Below, piece by piece: positions 1 to 5,449 of a stretch of 5,449 bases of DNA. The position numbers and the translations under genes were made by a program. Location: positions 1 through 5,449 of the forward strand of contig CAUJJQ010000020.1 of the NCBI GenBank assembly GCA_963205285.1, in the 5' to 3' direction. A model generated the notes under the pieces. The model was given only the letters and a program-made list of their open reading frames with translations, ran no database searches and was not told the origin of the DNA. This DNA is from Pseudomonadota bacterium (GTDB taxonomy: Bacteria > Pseudomonadota > Alphaproteobacteria > Sphingomonadales > Sphingomonadaceae). Position 1 is the first letter of the stretch. Each line of letters opens with the position of its first letter.

Positions 1-2066
1 AATGGTAAGGCATTTTCCAGTGCGACAGCTGCATCGGTCACAACCAGATAGCGAGCCTGATCTTCACCAAATGCTTCAGCGATGCTTGGCACTTTATCCA
101 ATGCGAAGCCGATATCTGCGGCCAGCGCCATTTCGGTGAGGGCAACTGCCATGCCACCGTCGCTGATGTCGTGCACCGCCTTGGCCTGTCCGGCTTCAAT
201 CAGATGGCGGATATACTCGCCATTGGCTTTTTCGACATCAAGGTCGACGCGCGGTGCCTTGCCATCTTCGCGTCCGTGGATGACGCGTAGCCAGCTTGAT
301 TGACCAAGATGACGGCCATCGCCGCCGACCAGCCAGACCTGGTCGCCCGCGCGAAAACCACCAATTCCTACCGCCTTTTCCCAATTCAGGATCACGCCGA
401 CGCCGCCAATCGCCGGCGTCGGCAAAATTGCGCTGCCGCCGCCCGTCGCCTTGCTCTCATTATAGAGGCTGACATTACCCGATACGATCGGGAATTGGAG
501 CGCGCGGCAAGCTTCGCCCATGCCGGTGAGGCAGCCGGTAATCTGCGCCATGATTTCGGGGCGCTGCGGATTGCCGAAGTTCAGGCAGTTGGTCACCGCC
601 AACGGCGTGGCACCGACGGCGGAGATATTGCGATATGCCTCTGCAATCGCCTGCTTGCCGCCCTCCATAGGGTCGGCATAGCAATAGCGCGGGTTGCAGT
701 CAGTCGAAATGGCGATAGCTTTCTGACTGCCGTGAACACGTACTAGGGCGGCATCACCGCCCGATTTTTGTACGCTATTACCGCCAACCTGGCTGTCATA
801 TTGTTCCCAGATCCAGCGCCGTGATGCGATGTCCGCGCTCGCCATAAGGTGCACCAAATCAGCGCCCAAATCTGCGCTTTCGGCAATCTCACCCAGCGGC
901 TTAACTGCTGTCCACGCCTTATATTCGGCCACGCTGGCCGATTGCCGGTCATAAAGTGGTGCATCATCGGCGAGCGGTGCGAGTGGAATGTCGCAAACAA
1001 TTTCGCCATGATGCTCGAGAACCATCCGGCCGGTGTCGGTAACCCTACCGATTACCGCAAAATCCAGGTCCCATTTGCGGAAAATCGCTTCGGCAAATTC
1101 TTCCTTGCCCGGTTGTAGCACCATTAGCATGCGTTCCTGGCTTTCGGACAGCATCATTTCATAGGCGCTCATGCCCGTTTCCCGCTGCGGCACGTCATCC
1201 ATTTTGAGGTGGAGGCCAACCCCACCCTTGGACGCCATTTCGACGGAGGAGGATGTGAGGCCCGCTGCTCCCATGTCCTGAATCGCAACGATTGCGTCCG
1301 ATGCCATCAACTCCAAACAAGCTTCAATAAGCAATTTTTCGGTAAAGGGATCGCCAACCTGTACGGTCGGGCGCTTATCCTCGTCACCCTCCTCAAAGTC
1401 GGCGCTCGCCATGGTCGCACCATGGATGCCGTCGCGTCCGGTCTTGGACCCGACATAGACAATCGGATTGCCGACCCCGCTGGCAGCAGAATAGAAAATC
1501 TTGTCGGCGCGTGCGACGCCAACTGTCATCGCATTGACCAGAATATTGCCATTATAAGCGGGATGGAAATTCACTTCACCGCCAACCGTCGGCACACCGA
1601 CGCAATTGCCATAGCCACCAATACCAGCCACCACGCCGGATATCAGGTGGCGCATCTTGGGATGATTTGGATCACCGAAACGCAGCGCGTTCATATTGGC
1701 AATTGGCCGTGCGCCCATGGTGAAAACATCACGTAAAATGCCGCCGACGCCGGTTGCCGCGCCCTGATAGGGTTCAATGTAGCTGGGGTGGTTGTGGCTT
1801 TCCATTTTGAAGATGGCGGCATCGCCATCGCCAATGTCAATGACGCCGGCATTCTCGCCCGGGCCGCAAATGACCCACGGAGCCTCTGTCGGCAGTTTTT
1901 TCAAATGGATGCGCGACGATTTATAGGAACAATGTTCGGACCACATTACCGAAAAAATGCCCAGTTCTACCAGATTGGGCGTGCGACCCAACGCGGTCAA
2001 GACGCGCGTATATTCTTCTTCGGAAAGGCCGTGGTCGGCGACGATCTGGGGCGTAATTTCGCTCAT
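1..2066 (-). CDS. purL: Phosphoribosylformylglycinamidine synthase subunit PurL (small type), 3' end outside window
   Basis: The product catalyses the fourth step of purine synthesis: FGAR + ATP + glutamine-derived ammonia gives FGAM. In small-type systems PurL works in the cytoplasm with PurQ (glutaminase) and PurS. I translated the whole frame and found it open without frameshift for 688 codons; small-type PurL is usually about 720-740 residues, so only the C-terminal tip is missing. Visible motifs, by residue: WSEHCSY 42-48 with the family's catalytic His at 45; KMESHNHPS 87-95; the glycine-rich [12 protein letters not shown] from 102; QDMGAAGL 263-270; [12 protein letters not shown] 455-466 in the second half; [10 protein letters not shown] 528-537; AVHDISDGG 630-638. 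The order matches the two AIR-synthase-like repeats of the family. The ATG at 2066 gives the usual MSEIT N-terminus; no other ATG lies close upstream in frame, and no strong Shine-Dalgarno is visible. It lies 58 bp after the channel gene on the same strand, so read-through from that gene is possible. Confidence 0.97.
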   Translation of the reverse strand, partial: MSEITPQIVADHGLSEEEYTRVLTALGRTPNLVELGIFSVMWSEHCSYKSSRIHLKKLPTEAPWVICGPGENAGVIDIGDGDAAIFKMESHNHPSYIEPYQGAATGVGGILRDVFTMGARPIANMNALRFGDPNHPKMRHLISGVVAGIGGYGNCVGVPTVGGEVNFHPAYNGNILVNAMTVGVARADKIFYSAASGVGNPIVYVGSKTGRDGIHGATMASADFEEGDEDKRPTVQVGDPFTEKLLIEACLELMASDAIVAIQDMGAAGLTSSSVEMASKGGVGLHLKMDDVPQRETGMSAYEMMLSESQERMLMVLQPGKEEFAEAIFRKWDLDFAVIGRVTDTGRMVLEHHGEIVCDIPLAPLADDAPLYDRQSASVAEYKAWTAVKPLGEIAESADLGADLVHLMASADIASRRWIWEQYDSQVGGNSVQKSGGDAALVRVHGSQKAIAISTDCNPRYCYADPMEGGKQAIAEAYRNISAVGATPLAVTNCLNFGNPQRPEIMAQITGCLTGMGEACRALQFPIVSGNVSLYNESKATGGGSAILPTPAIGGVGVILNWEKAVGIGGFRAGDQVWLVGGDGRHLGQSSWLRVIHGREDGKAPRVDLDVEKANGEYIRHLIEAGQAKAVHDISDGGMAVALTEMALAADIGFALDKVPSIAEAFGEDQARYLVVTDAAVALENALP

Positions 2067-2124
2067 AGGCGGGCCATTAGCGCCGCTTTGAATTTTATGC
2101 CAGCCTCTGCAACCCGCGGTAGCT

Positions 2125-2916
2125 TCAATCCAGATCAACATCCTCGCCGTGCGGGCCATGGTGATGCGACTGCATGGCATCAGAGAAGGCGGCTGCCAAA
2201 ATGCCGGTTGGCATCGCAATCAGTCCGACGCCGGATAGCGCAATGAATGCAGCGGCAAAACGACCGGCTGCGGTGATGGGATATGCATCGCCATAGCCGA
2301 TGGTGGTCATGGTGACCACAGCCCACCACATGGCTCGCGGAATCGAACCAAATTGGTCGGGCTGAACTTCCCCCTCTATCCAGTAAAGCAGCGTCGCACC
2401 AAAAACCATGAACATGATGGCAATGCCGGCAGTTACCCCCAATTCAAAGCGTCGCGAATAAACGGCAGCGCTGATGCCATGGACAGCCGCCGATAATTTG
2501 CCGAGCCGAGCCAAACCCAATATTCGGACTAGGCGCAGCATGCGCAGTGATGCGACATCGCCTGCAATCAACGGGGCGAAGGCGGCAAGGACGACGATAA
2601 GGTCGATAATCGCACTGGGGCTGCGGACAAAGCGCCAGCGTTTGGCCCATGGGCCCTCGTCGCCGGGAACTTCGGCTGCCACCCACAGCCGTGCGACATA
2701 TTCGACCGCAAAAACTGTCCCAAACACATATTGCAGACCGCTGAAGATATGTTGGCGGCCGCGCACGATTAGCGGCTCGGTTTCGATGATAGCGGTAAGC
2801 GTTGCCATGACGATAAGTAGGAGGAGGCAGATATTCAGCCAACTTAACCCGCGCTTCGTGCGCGCTTTGGGTTCCAGCAGTAGCCACAGGCTGCGGCGCA
2901 AATTGCCATAGTGCAC
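2125..2916 (-). CDS. Voltage-gated-type potassium channel, six transmembrane segments (ion transport family)
   Basis: A 263-residue inner-membrane protein with the layout of a Kv-type channel subunit, expected to form a tetrameric K+ pore. Approximate positions: S1 25-45; S2 57-80 with acidic E72; S3 102-120 with D105; S4 123-140 with basic residues R125, R128, R131, R137 and K140, the first three spaced every third residue as in voltage sensors; S5 158-180; pore helix 193-203; selectivity filter TMTTIGYGD 202-210, the K+ signature; S6 217-245 with a Pro-Thr-Gly hinge at 236-238. There is no cytoplasmic RCK/TrkA-N or cyclic-nucleotide domain; the protein ends in a short His- and acid-rich tail (HHHGPHGED, 251-259). 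The GTG start is chosen because an in-frame TAA lies three codons before it, GGGGAA sits 9 nt upstream, and the next Met (37) falls inside S1. Physiological role (membrane potential, osmotic or pH response) cannot be told from sequence. Confidence 0.93.
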   Translation of the reverse strand: MHYGNLRRSLWLLLEPKARTKRGLSWLNICLLLLIVMATLTAIIETEPLIVRGRQHIFSGLQYVFGTVFAVEYVARLWVAAEVPGDEGPWAKRWRFVRSPSAIIDLIVVLAAFAPLIAGDVASLRMLRLVRILGLARLGKLSAAVHGISAAVYSRRFELGVTAGIAIMFMVFGATLLYWIEGEVQPDQFGSIPRAMWWAVVTMTTIGYGDAYPITAAGRFAAAFIALSGVGLIAMPTGILAAAFSDAMQSHHHGPHGEDVDLD

Positions 2917-2925
2917 GGCTGATTA

Positions 2926-2931
2926 TTCCCC
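2926..2931 (-). promoter_or_regulatory. Ribosome binding site for the channel gene (supports the GTG start)
   Basis: On the minus strand this reads GGGGAA, 9 nt before the GTG at 2916. It is a partial Shine-Dalgarno match, but together with the in-frame TAA just upstream of the GTG it fixes that codon as the likely start. Confidence 0.5.
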
Positions 2932-2937
2932 GCTTTG

Positions 2938-2963
2938 ACACCCATCCAGATGGTCTATGGTGT
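2938..2963 (-). other. Imperfect inverted repeat in the leader of the channel gene
   Basis: The arms ACACCCAT (2938-2945) and ATGGTGT (2957-2963) on the plus strand pair over seven bases with one bulge, leaving an 11-nt loop. In the minus-strand transcript the hairpin would end about six bases before the GGGGAA ribosome binding site. No run of T follows on either strand, so it does not look like an intrinsic terminator. It could be an operator, an RNA structure affecting translation, or chance. Confidence 0.25.
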
Positions 2964-2993
2964 AACGAGCGAAGCCGCGCACGCAAGTCAGGT

Positions 2994-2999
2994 AATATA
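2994..2999 (-). promoter_or_regulatory. Possible -10 element (TATATT) for the channel gene
   Basis: On the minus strand the hexamer TATATT is a four-of-six match to TATAAT and stands out in a GC-rich stretch. It would start transcription near 2987 and give a leader of about 70 nt before the GTG. There is no convincing -35 box at 16-18 nt, so this is only a candidate. Confidence 0.25.
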
Positions 3000-3024
3000 G
3001 CGCGGGCAATTCCTGCCTTGTCGC

Positions 3025-3054
3025 TTGACCCTGTTGCGCACCAGCGCCAATAAT
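3025..3054 (+). promoter_or_regulatory. Sigma-70-type promoter for the xseB-ispA-coaD-isomerase run
   Basis: The -35 box is TTGACC (3025-3030, five of six to TTGACA) and the -10 box is AATAAT (3049-3054, five of six to TATAAT), with an 18-nt spacer. The expected start of transcription, about seven bases after the -10 box, is the A of the xseB ATG at 3061. The -35 box also contains a TTG that an ORF caller may take as an upstream start for xseB; that TTG would then not be transcribed. Confidence 0.6.
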
Positions 3055-3060
3055 CGGGAC

Positions 3061-3315
3061 ATGACCAACACCCCAGTACCTGCCGATTTGGCCGCCCTCA
3101 GCTTTGAAGCTGCGATGGAAGAATTGGGCCATATCGTGCGCCAGTTGGAGGAAGGGCGCGTCCCACTGGATGAAGCCATTGCGCTGTATGAGCGTGCGAC
3201 CGCGCTCAAGCAGCATTGCGACGCCCGATTGCAGGCGGCAGAGGCGCGGATTGAGCAGATTCGTGTTGCAACTGATGGTTCGGTCGTGGGTGCAACGCCC
3301 TTCGACGCCGATTGA
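3061..3315 (+). CDS. xseB: Exodeoxyribonuclease VII small subunit XseB
   Basis: An 84-residue protein, close to the usual length of about 80. XseB binds several copies per XseA large subunit; the complex degrades single-stranded DNA in both directions in the cytoplasm and acts in repair. The conserved core is visible: LSFEAAMEELGHIVRQLEEG at 14-33, then VPLDEAIALYERATALKQHC, then a charged helix to about residue 66. The profile is mainly helical, as expected for the family. The ATG at 3061 is preferred over an in-frame TTG at 3025, which would add 12 residues of non-conserved sequence and overlaps the probable -35 box. There is no good Shine-Dalgarno before the ATG (only GGGA directly against it), which fits leaderless translation. 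The stop TGA is separated by one base from the ispA ATG. xseA is not in the window. Confidence 0.93.
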   Translation: MTNTPVPADLAALSFEAAMEELGHIVRQLEEGRVPLDEAIALYERATALKQHCDARLQAAEARIEQIRVATDGSVVGATPFDAD

Positions 3316-3316
3316 A

Positions 3317-4228
3317 ATGGCACGATTGGACGAACAGCCGACGCCACTGCTGGCTGCGGCAATGGATGATATCGCGCGAGATACCGACGCGTTTTTCGCA
3401 CATTTGCTGGACCCGTGCGCTGACGCGCGTGCACCGCTGTTCGACGCGATGCGTCATGCAGCCATCGGCGGGGGCAAAAGGTTGCGTCCTTTGCTGGTTC
3501 GCGCATCGGCGCAGCTATTTGCGGTTGATGGTGTTTGCGCCTTGCGCGCGGGTGCAGCGGTGGAGGCTATCCACGTATATTCGCTGATCCATGATGATCT
3601 GCCCGCAATGGATGATGATGATATGCGCCGCGGCAAGCCGACCGTGCACCGCGCATTTGATGAGGCGACCGCGATATTGGCGGGCGATGCGCTGCATGAT
3701 CTGGCGTTTGAGATTTTGTCTGACTCCGCCACCCACAGCGATCCGTTCGTTCGATTGGAACTAATTGCCGAACTGGGGCGCGCCGCAGGGCCGGCGGGGA
3801 TGGCAGGCGGGCAGATGATGGATTTGGCAGCGGCCAAGCATCACTTTGACCTCGCCACTATTACGCGGCTGCAGCAGATGAAGACCGGCGCACTTATCCA
3901 TTGGAGTGTGGAGGCGGGAGCGGTTTTGGGACGCGTGCCCAGTGATGCGCGTGGCGCCTTGCGTGGCTATGCGCGCGATATCGGCCTAGCCTTTCAGATC
4001 ATCGATGACCTGATCGATGTCGAGGGGGATGCGGTGACGGTAGGTAAGGCTGTTGGCAAGGATGCAGCAGCGGGCAAGGCGACCTTTGTGACGTTGATGG
4101 GACCAGCGCGCGCGCGTGAACAGGCCGCCCATTTGGTTGATCAGGCGATCTCCCATTTGACAACATATGGGCCGGAAGCAGATTTATTACGTGATATTGC
4201 ACATTTTATTGGCGCGCGTGGATATTAG
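3317..4228 (+). CDS. ispA: Farnesyl diphosphate synthase (type II polyprenyl synthetase)
   Basis: A 303-residue cytoplasmic prenyltransferase that condenses IPP with DMAPP and GPP to give farnesyl diphosphate, the precursor of undecaprenyl carriers, quinone side chains and carotenoids. Motifs: GGKRLRP 52-58 (IPP binding); the first Asp-rich motif DDLPAMD 93-99 followed by DDDMRRGKP; GGQMMDL 164-170; KT 189-190; FQIIDDLID 226-234 containing the second motif DDLID 230-234; and a Lys-rich GKAVGKDAAAGKAT segment after it. Tyr88 lies five residues before the first Asp and the first motif carries the two-residue Pro-Ala insertion; this pairing is the known type II farnesyl synthase signature and argues for a C15 product over a longer chain. 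The frame is open further upstream through xseB, but ATG 3317 gives the normal length. It sits one base after the xseB stop without its own ribosome site, so translational coupling is likely. Confidence 0.94.
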   Translation: MARLDEQPTPLLAAAMDDIARDTDAFFAHLLDPCADARAPLFDAMRHAAIGGGKRLRPLLVRASAQLFAVDGVCALRAGAAVEAIHVYSLIHDDLPAMDDDDMRRGKPTVHRAFDEATAILAGDALHDLAFEILSDSATHSDPFVRLELIAELGRAAGPAGMAGGQMMDLAAAKHHFDLATITRLQQMKTGALIHWSVEAGAVLGRVPSDARGALRGYARDIGLAFQIIDDLIDVEGDAVTVGKAVGKDAAAGKATFVTLMGPARAREQAAHLVDQAISHLTTYGPEADLLRDIAHFIGARGY

Positions 4229-4231
4229 GGG
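4227..4231 (+). promoter_or_regulatory. Ribosome binding site for coaD
   Basis: AGGGG overlaps the ispA stop codon (TAG 4226-4228) and lies 6 nt before the ATG at 4238. It supports that start and suggests that ispA and coaD share one transcript. Confidence 0.6.
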
Positions 4232-4237
4232 CAGGTC

Positions 4238-4747
4238 ATGGCACATCGAATCGGCGTTTATCCCGGCACTTTTGACCCCATCACATTAGGGCATATGGAT
4301 ATTATTCGGCGCGGGGCCAAATTGGTGGATCAATTGGTCATCGGCGTCACCACCAATATCAGCAAAGCTCCGATGTTTGGCGATGGTGAACGGCTGTCGA
4401 TGGTCGAACGCGAAGTGGCGGCGGCGGGTATTACGAATGTTCGCGTCGTCGGCTTTAACGCACTGCTGATGGATTTTGCCGATCAGCAGGGTGCGAGCAT
4501 CATCGTGCGCGGATTGCGGGCTGTTGCCGACTTTGAATATGAATATCAGATGGCGGGCATGAACCAGCAGATCAACGACCGCGTGGAGACCGTGTTTCTG
4601 ATGGCGGATGTCGGCTTGCAGCCGATTGCATCGCGTCTCGTTAAGGAAATCGCGCTCTATGGTGGCCCGATTGACAGATTTGTTTCGCCAGCCGTGACCC
4701 GCGACGTTATCGAGCGCGTCGATTCCATTGGACGAAAGGGGTCATGA
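4238..4747 (+). CDS. coaD: Phosphopantetheine adenylyltransferase CoaD
   Basis: A 169-residue enzyme, typical for the family (about 160-170). It transfers AMP from ATP to 4'-phosphopantetheine, giving dephospho-CoA and pyrophosphate, the penultimate step of coenzyme A synthesis in the cytoplasm; the active enzyme is normally a hexamer. Motifs: PGTFDPITLGH 9-19, holding the nucleotidyltransferase TxGH signature (16-19); NISKAPMF 40-47 with the substrate-contacting Lys at 43; IVRGLRAVADFEYE 89-102 with Arg91 and Arg94; and LQPIASRLVKEIA 127-139, matching the ATP-binding ISSSLVKE segment of E. coli but with Ala-Ser-Arg in place of Ser-Ser-Ser. The start has a clear ribosome site and lies 9 bp after ispA. 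The neighbours are not other CoA genes, so the grouping reflects co-transcription of housekeeping functions. Confidence 0.96.
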   Translation: MAHRIGVYPGTFDPITLGHMDIIRRGAKLVDQLVIGVTTNISKAPMFGDGERLSMVEREVAAAGITNVRVVGFNALLMDFADQQGASIIVRGLRAVADFEYEYQMAGMNQQINDRVETVFLMADVGLQPIASRLVKEIALYGGPIDRFVSPAVTRDVIERVDSIGRKGS

Positions 4748-4794
4748 CGCGTTAATCGCGCGCCCGTTATTCGCGTCGGTCGATTCCGAACATT

Positions 4795-4799
4795 GAGGA
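4795..4799 (+). promoter_or_regulatory. Ribosome binding site that decides a TTG start for the isomerase
   Basis: GAGGA lies 7 nt before the TTG at 4807, an ideal spacing. No comparable site precedes the GTG at 4858 or the ATGs at 4861 and 4864. An ATG overlapping the site (4799-4801) is in another frame and stops after 20 codons. Confidence 0.65.
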
Positions 4800-4806
4800 T
4801 GCAGCA

Positions 4807-5449
4807 TTGCCCCATTTACTGCCCAAACCGACCAGCTTCTCCCACGCACGCCGCGCGGTGATGATGGCGCTGTTCGCCGTGCCCGCCATGGCAATGGCGC
4901 AAACGCCGCCCGATACACCTGCCGCACCTGCTGCACGGCCCGAACGCGCAGTGGTGGCGACGCTCCCACCCGCCGATATAGCCAATGTGCCTGAGCAGAT
5001 TTTAGCGCTTGATTTGTCGACCGGTGGTCGCGTCCTCATCCAATTGCGCCCTGATGCAGCGCCGCAAACGGTGGAACGCATCAAGATATTGGCACGGCAG
5101 GGCTTTTATAACGGGCTGACCTTTCATCGCGTCATCGATGGCTTCATGGCGCAAGGCGGCGACCCGCGTGGTGACGGAACGGGTGGCAGCCAATTGCCGG
5201 ACCTTCCAGCCGAATTTAATACGCTGCCACATGTGCGGGGCGCCGTTTCCATGGCGCGTGCGCAGGAGTTTAACAGCGCCAACAGCCAGTTTTTCATCAT
5301 GCTGCTGCCACGCCTGACGCTCGACGGCAATTATACGGTTTTTGGCCGAGTCGTATCAGGGATGGAGTTTGTTGACCGGATTGAACGAGGCGAACCCCCC
5401 GCCAATCCCGCGCGGATTTTACAGGCATCGATCTTGGCCGACAACCTGC
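4807..5449 (+). CDS. Exported cyclophilin-type peptidylprolyl isomerase, 3' end outside window
   Basis: A periplasmic cis-trans prolyl isomerase assisting protein folding; 214 codons are present and the frame is still open at the window end. From the TTG start the protein has a signal peptide: a basic n-region with Lys7, Arg15 and Arg16, a hydrophobic core at 17-31, and a probable cleavage site AMA|Q after residue 31. There is no lipobox Cys, so it should be soluble. A Pro/Ala-rich linker (about 32-63) follows, then the cyclophilin fold from about residue 65: FHRVIDGFMAQGGDP 106-120 with the catalytic Arg at 108 (Arg55 in human cyclophilin A), AEFN, SMARAQ, NSANSQFFI with Gln161 and Phe162, and LDGNYTVFGRVV. 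The residue matching Trp121 of human cyclophilin A appears to be Thr, which in this family usually means weak cyclosporin binding. It lies 59 bp after coaD, with no clear terminator between. Probably only a few C-terminal residues are missing. Confidence 0.92.
   Translation, partial: MPHLLPKPTSFSHARRAVMMALFAVPAMAMAQTPPDTPAAPAARPERAVVATLPPADIANVPEQILALDLSTGGRVLIQLRPDAAPQTVERIKILARQGFYNGLTFHRVIDGFMAQGGDPRGDGTGGSQLPDLPAEFNTLPHVRGAVSMARAQEFNSANSQFFIMLLPRLTLDGNYTVFGRVVSGMEFVDRIERGEPPANPARILQASILADNL

Noticed and set aside
1209..1736. 175-codon plus-strand open frame, and similar plus-strand frames at 82-303, 300-746, 849-1118 and 1788-2246
   Set aside because: They lie opposite the intact purL frame (the last also runs into the 3' end of the channel gene), show no recognisable domain, and are typical antisense frames of GC-rich coding DNA.
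2444..2986. 180-codon minus-strand frame overlapping the channel gene, and a 145-codon plus-strand frame at 2474-2911
   Set aside because: Composition is Arg/Pro/Ser-rich and without motifs, while the overlapping channel frame has a complete S1-S6 and selectivity filter.
3025..3060. TTG at 3025 as the start of xseB (96 residues)
   Set aside because: The TTG is part of the probable -35 box, the added residues are not family-like, and the ATG at 3061 gives the usual length.
3104..3316. Upstream extension of the ispA frame through xseB to give a 374-residue protein
   Set aside because: The extra 71 residues are the out-of-frame reading of xseB. The ATG at 3317 gives the normal family length and start.
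3611..3622. Fourfold GAT repeat resembling a microsatellite
   Set aside because: It encodes the conserved Asp run of the first aspartate-rich motif of farnesyl diphosphate synthase, so protein function explains it.
3454..3837. Minus-strand frame of 127 codons opposite ispA, and other minus frames at 3515-3736, 3999-4202, 4742-4969, 4767-5084, 5002-5232 and 5124-5330
   Set aside because: They lie opposite clearly conserved genes (those starting near 4742-4767 also cover the short gap after coaD) and carry no domain, plausible start context or conserved motif.
4748..4806. Possible terminator between coaD and the isomerase
   Set aside because: Only four-base stems such as CGCG-TTAAT-CGCG are visible, with no T run, so a transcription stop is not supported.

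Overview
The window carries six protein-coding genes on two strands and looks like chromosomal housekeeping DNA from an alphaproteobacterium, most likely a sphingomonad (Sphingomonadales). That placement is inference. It rests on the moderately high GC, on the protein style (for example PurL beginning [19 protein letters not shown]), and on the gene order xseB - ispA - coaD - peptidylprolyl isomerase. No tRNA, rRNA, CRISPR array, insertion sequence or phage gene was seen.

Left part, minus strand (1-2916). A six-transmembrane voltage-gated-type potassium channel (2125-2916, GTG start) is followed 58 bp later, on the same strand, by purL, the large subunit of the small-type phosphoribosylformylglycinamidine synthase. 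purL starts at 2066 and runs out of the window at position 1. It has no frameshift; about 688 codons are present and only the extreme C-terminus is missing.

Middle (2917-3060). This is a divergent intergenic region of about 144 bp. It contains a good plus-strand promoter candidate, TTGACC-N18-AATAAT, whose predicted transcription start falls on the ATG of xseB. That suggests a leaderless transcript.

Right part, plus strand (3061-5449). The compact run is xseB (exonuclease VII small subunit), ispA (type II farnesyl diphosphate synthase), coaD (phosphopantetheine adenylyltransferase) and an exported cyclophilin-type peptidylprolyl isomerase cut by the window end. The gaps are 1, 9 and 59 bp, so these genes are probably one operon. 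The products serve DNA repair, isoprenoid synthesis, coenzyme A synthesis and periplasmic protein folding. They share transcription rather than one pathway.

Neither purL nor the isomerase has a stop codon inside the window, so both are easily missed by simple ORF calling. I see no novel system. The points most worth checking are the leaderless start of xseB, the TTG start of the isomerase, and the His-rich tail and placement of the channel.
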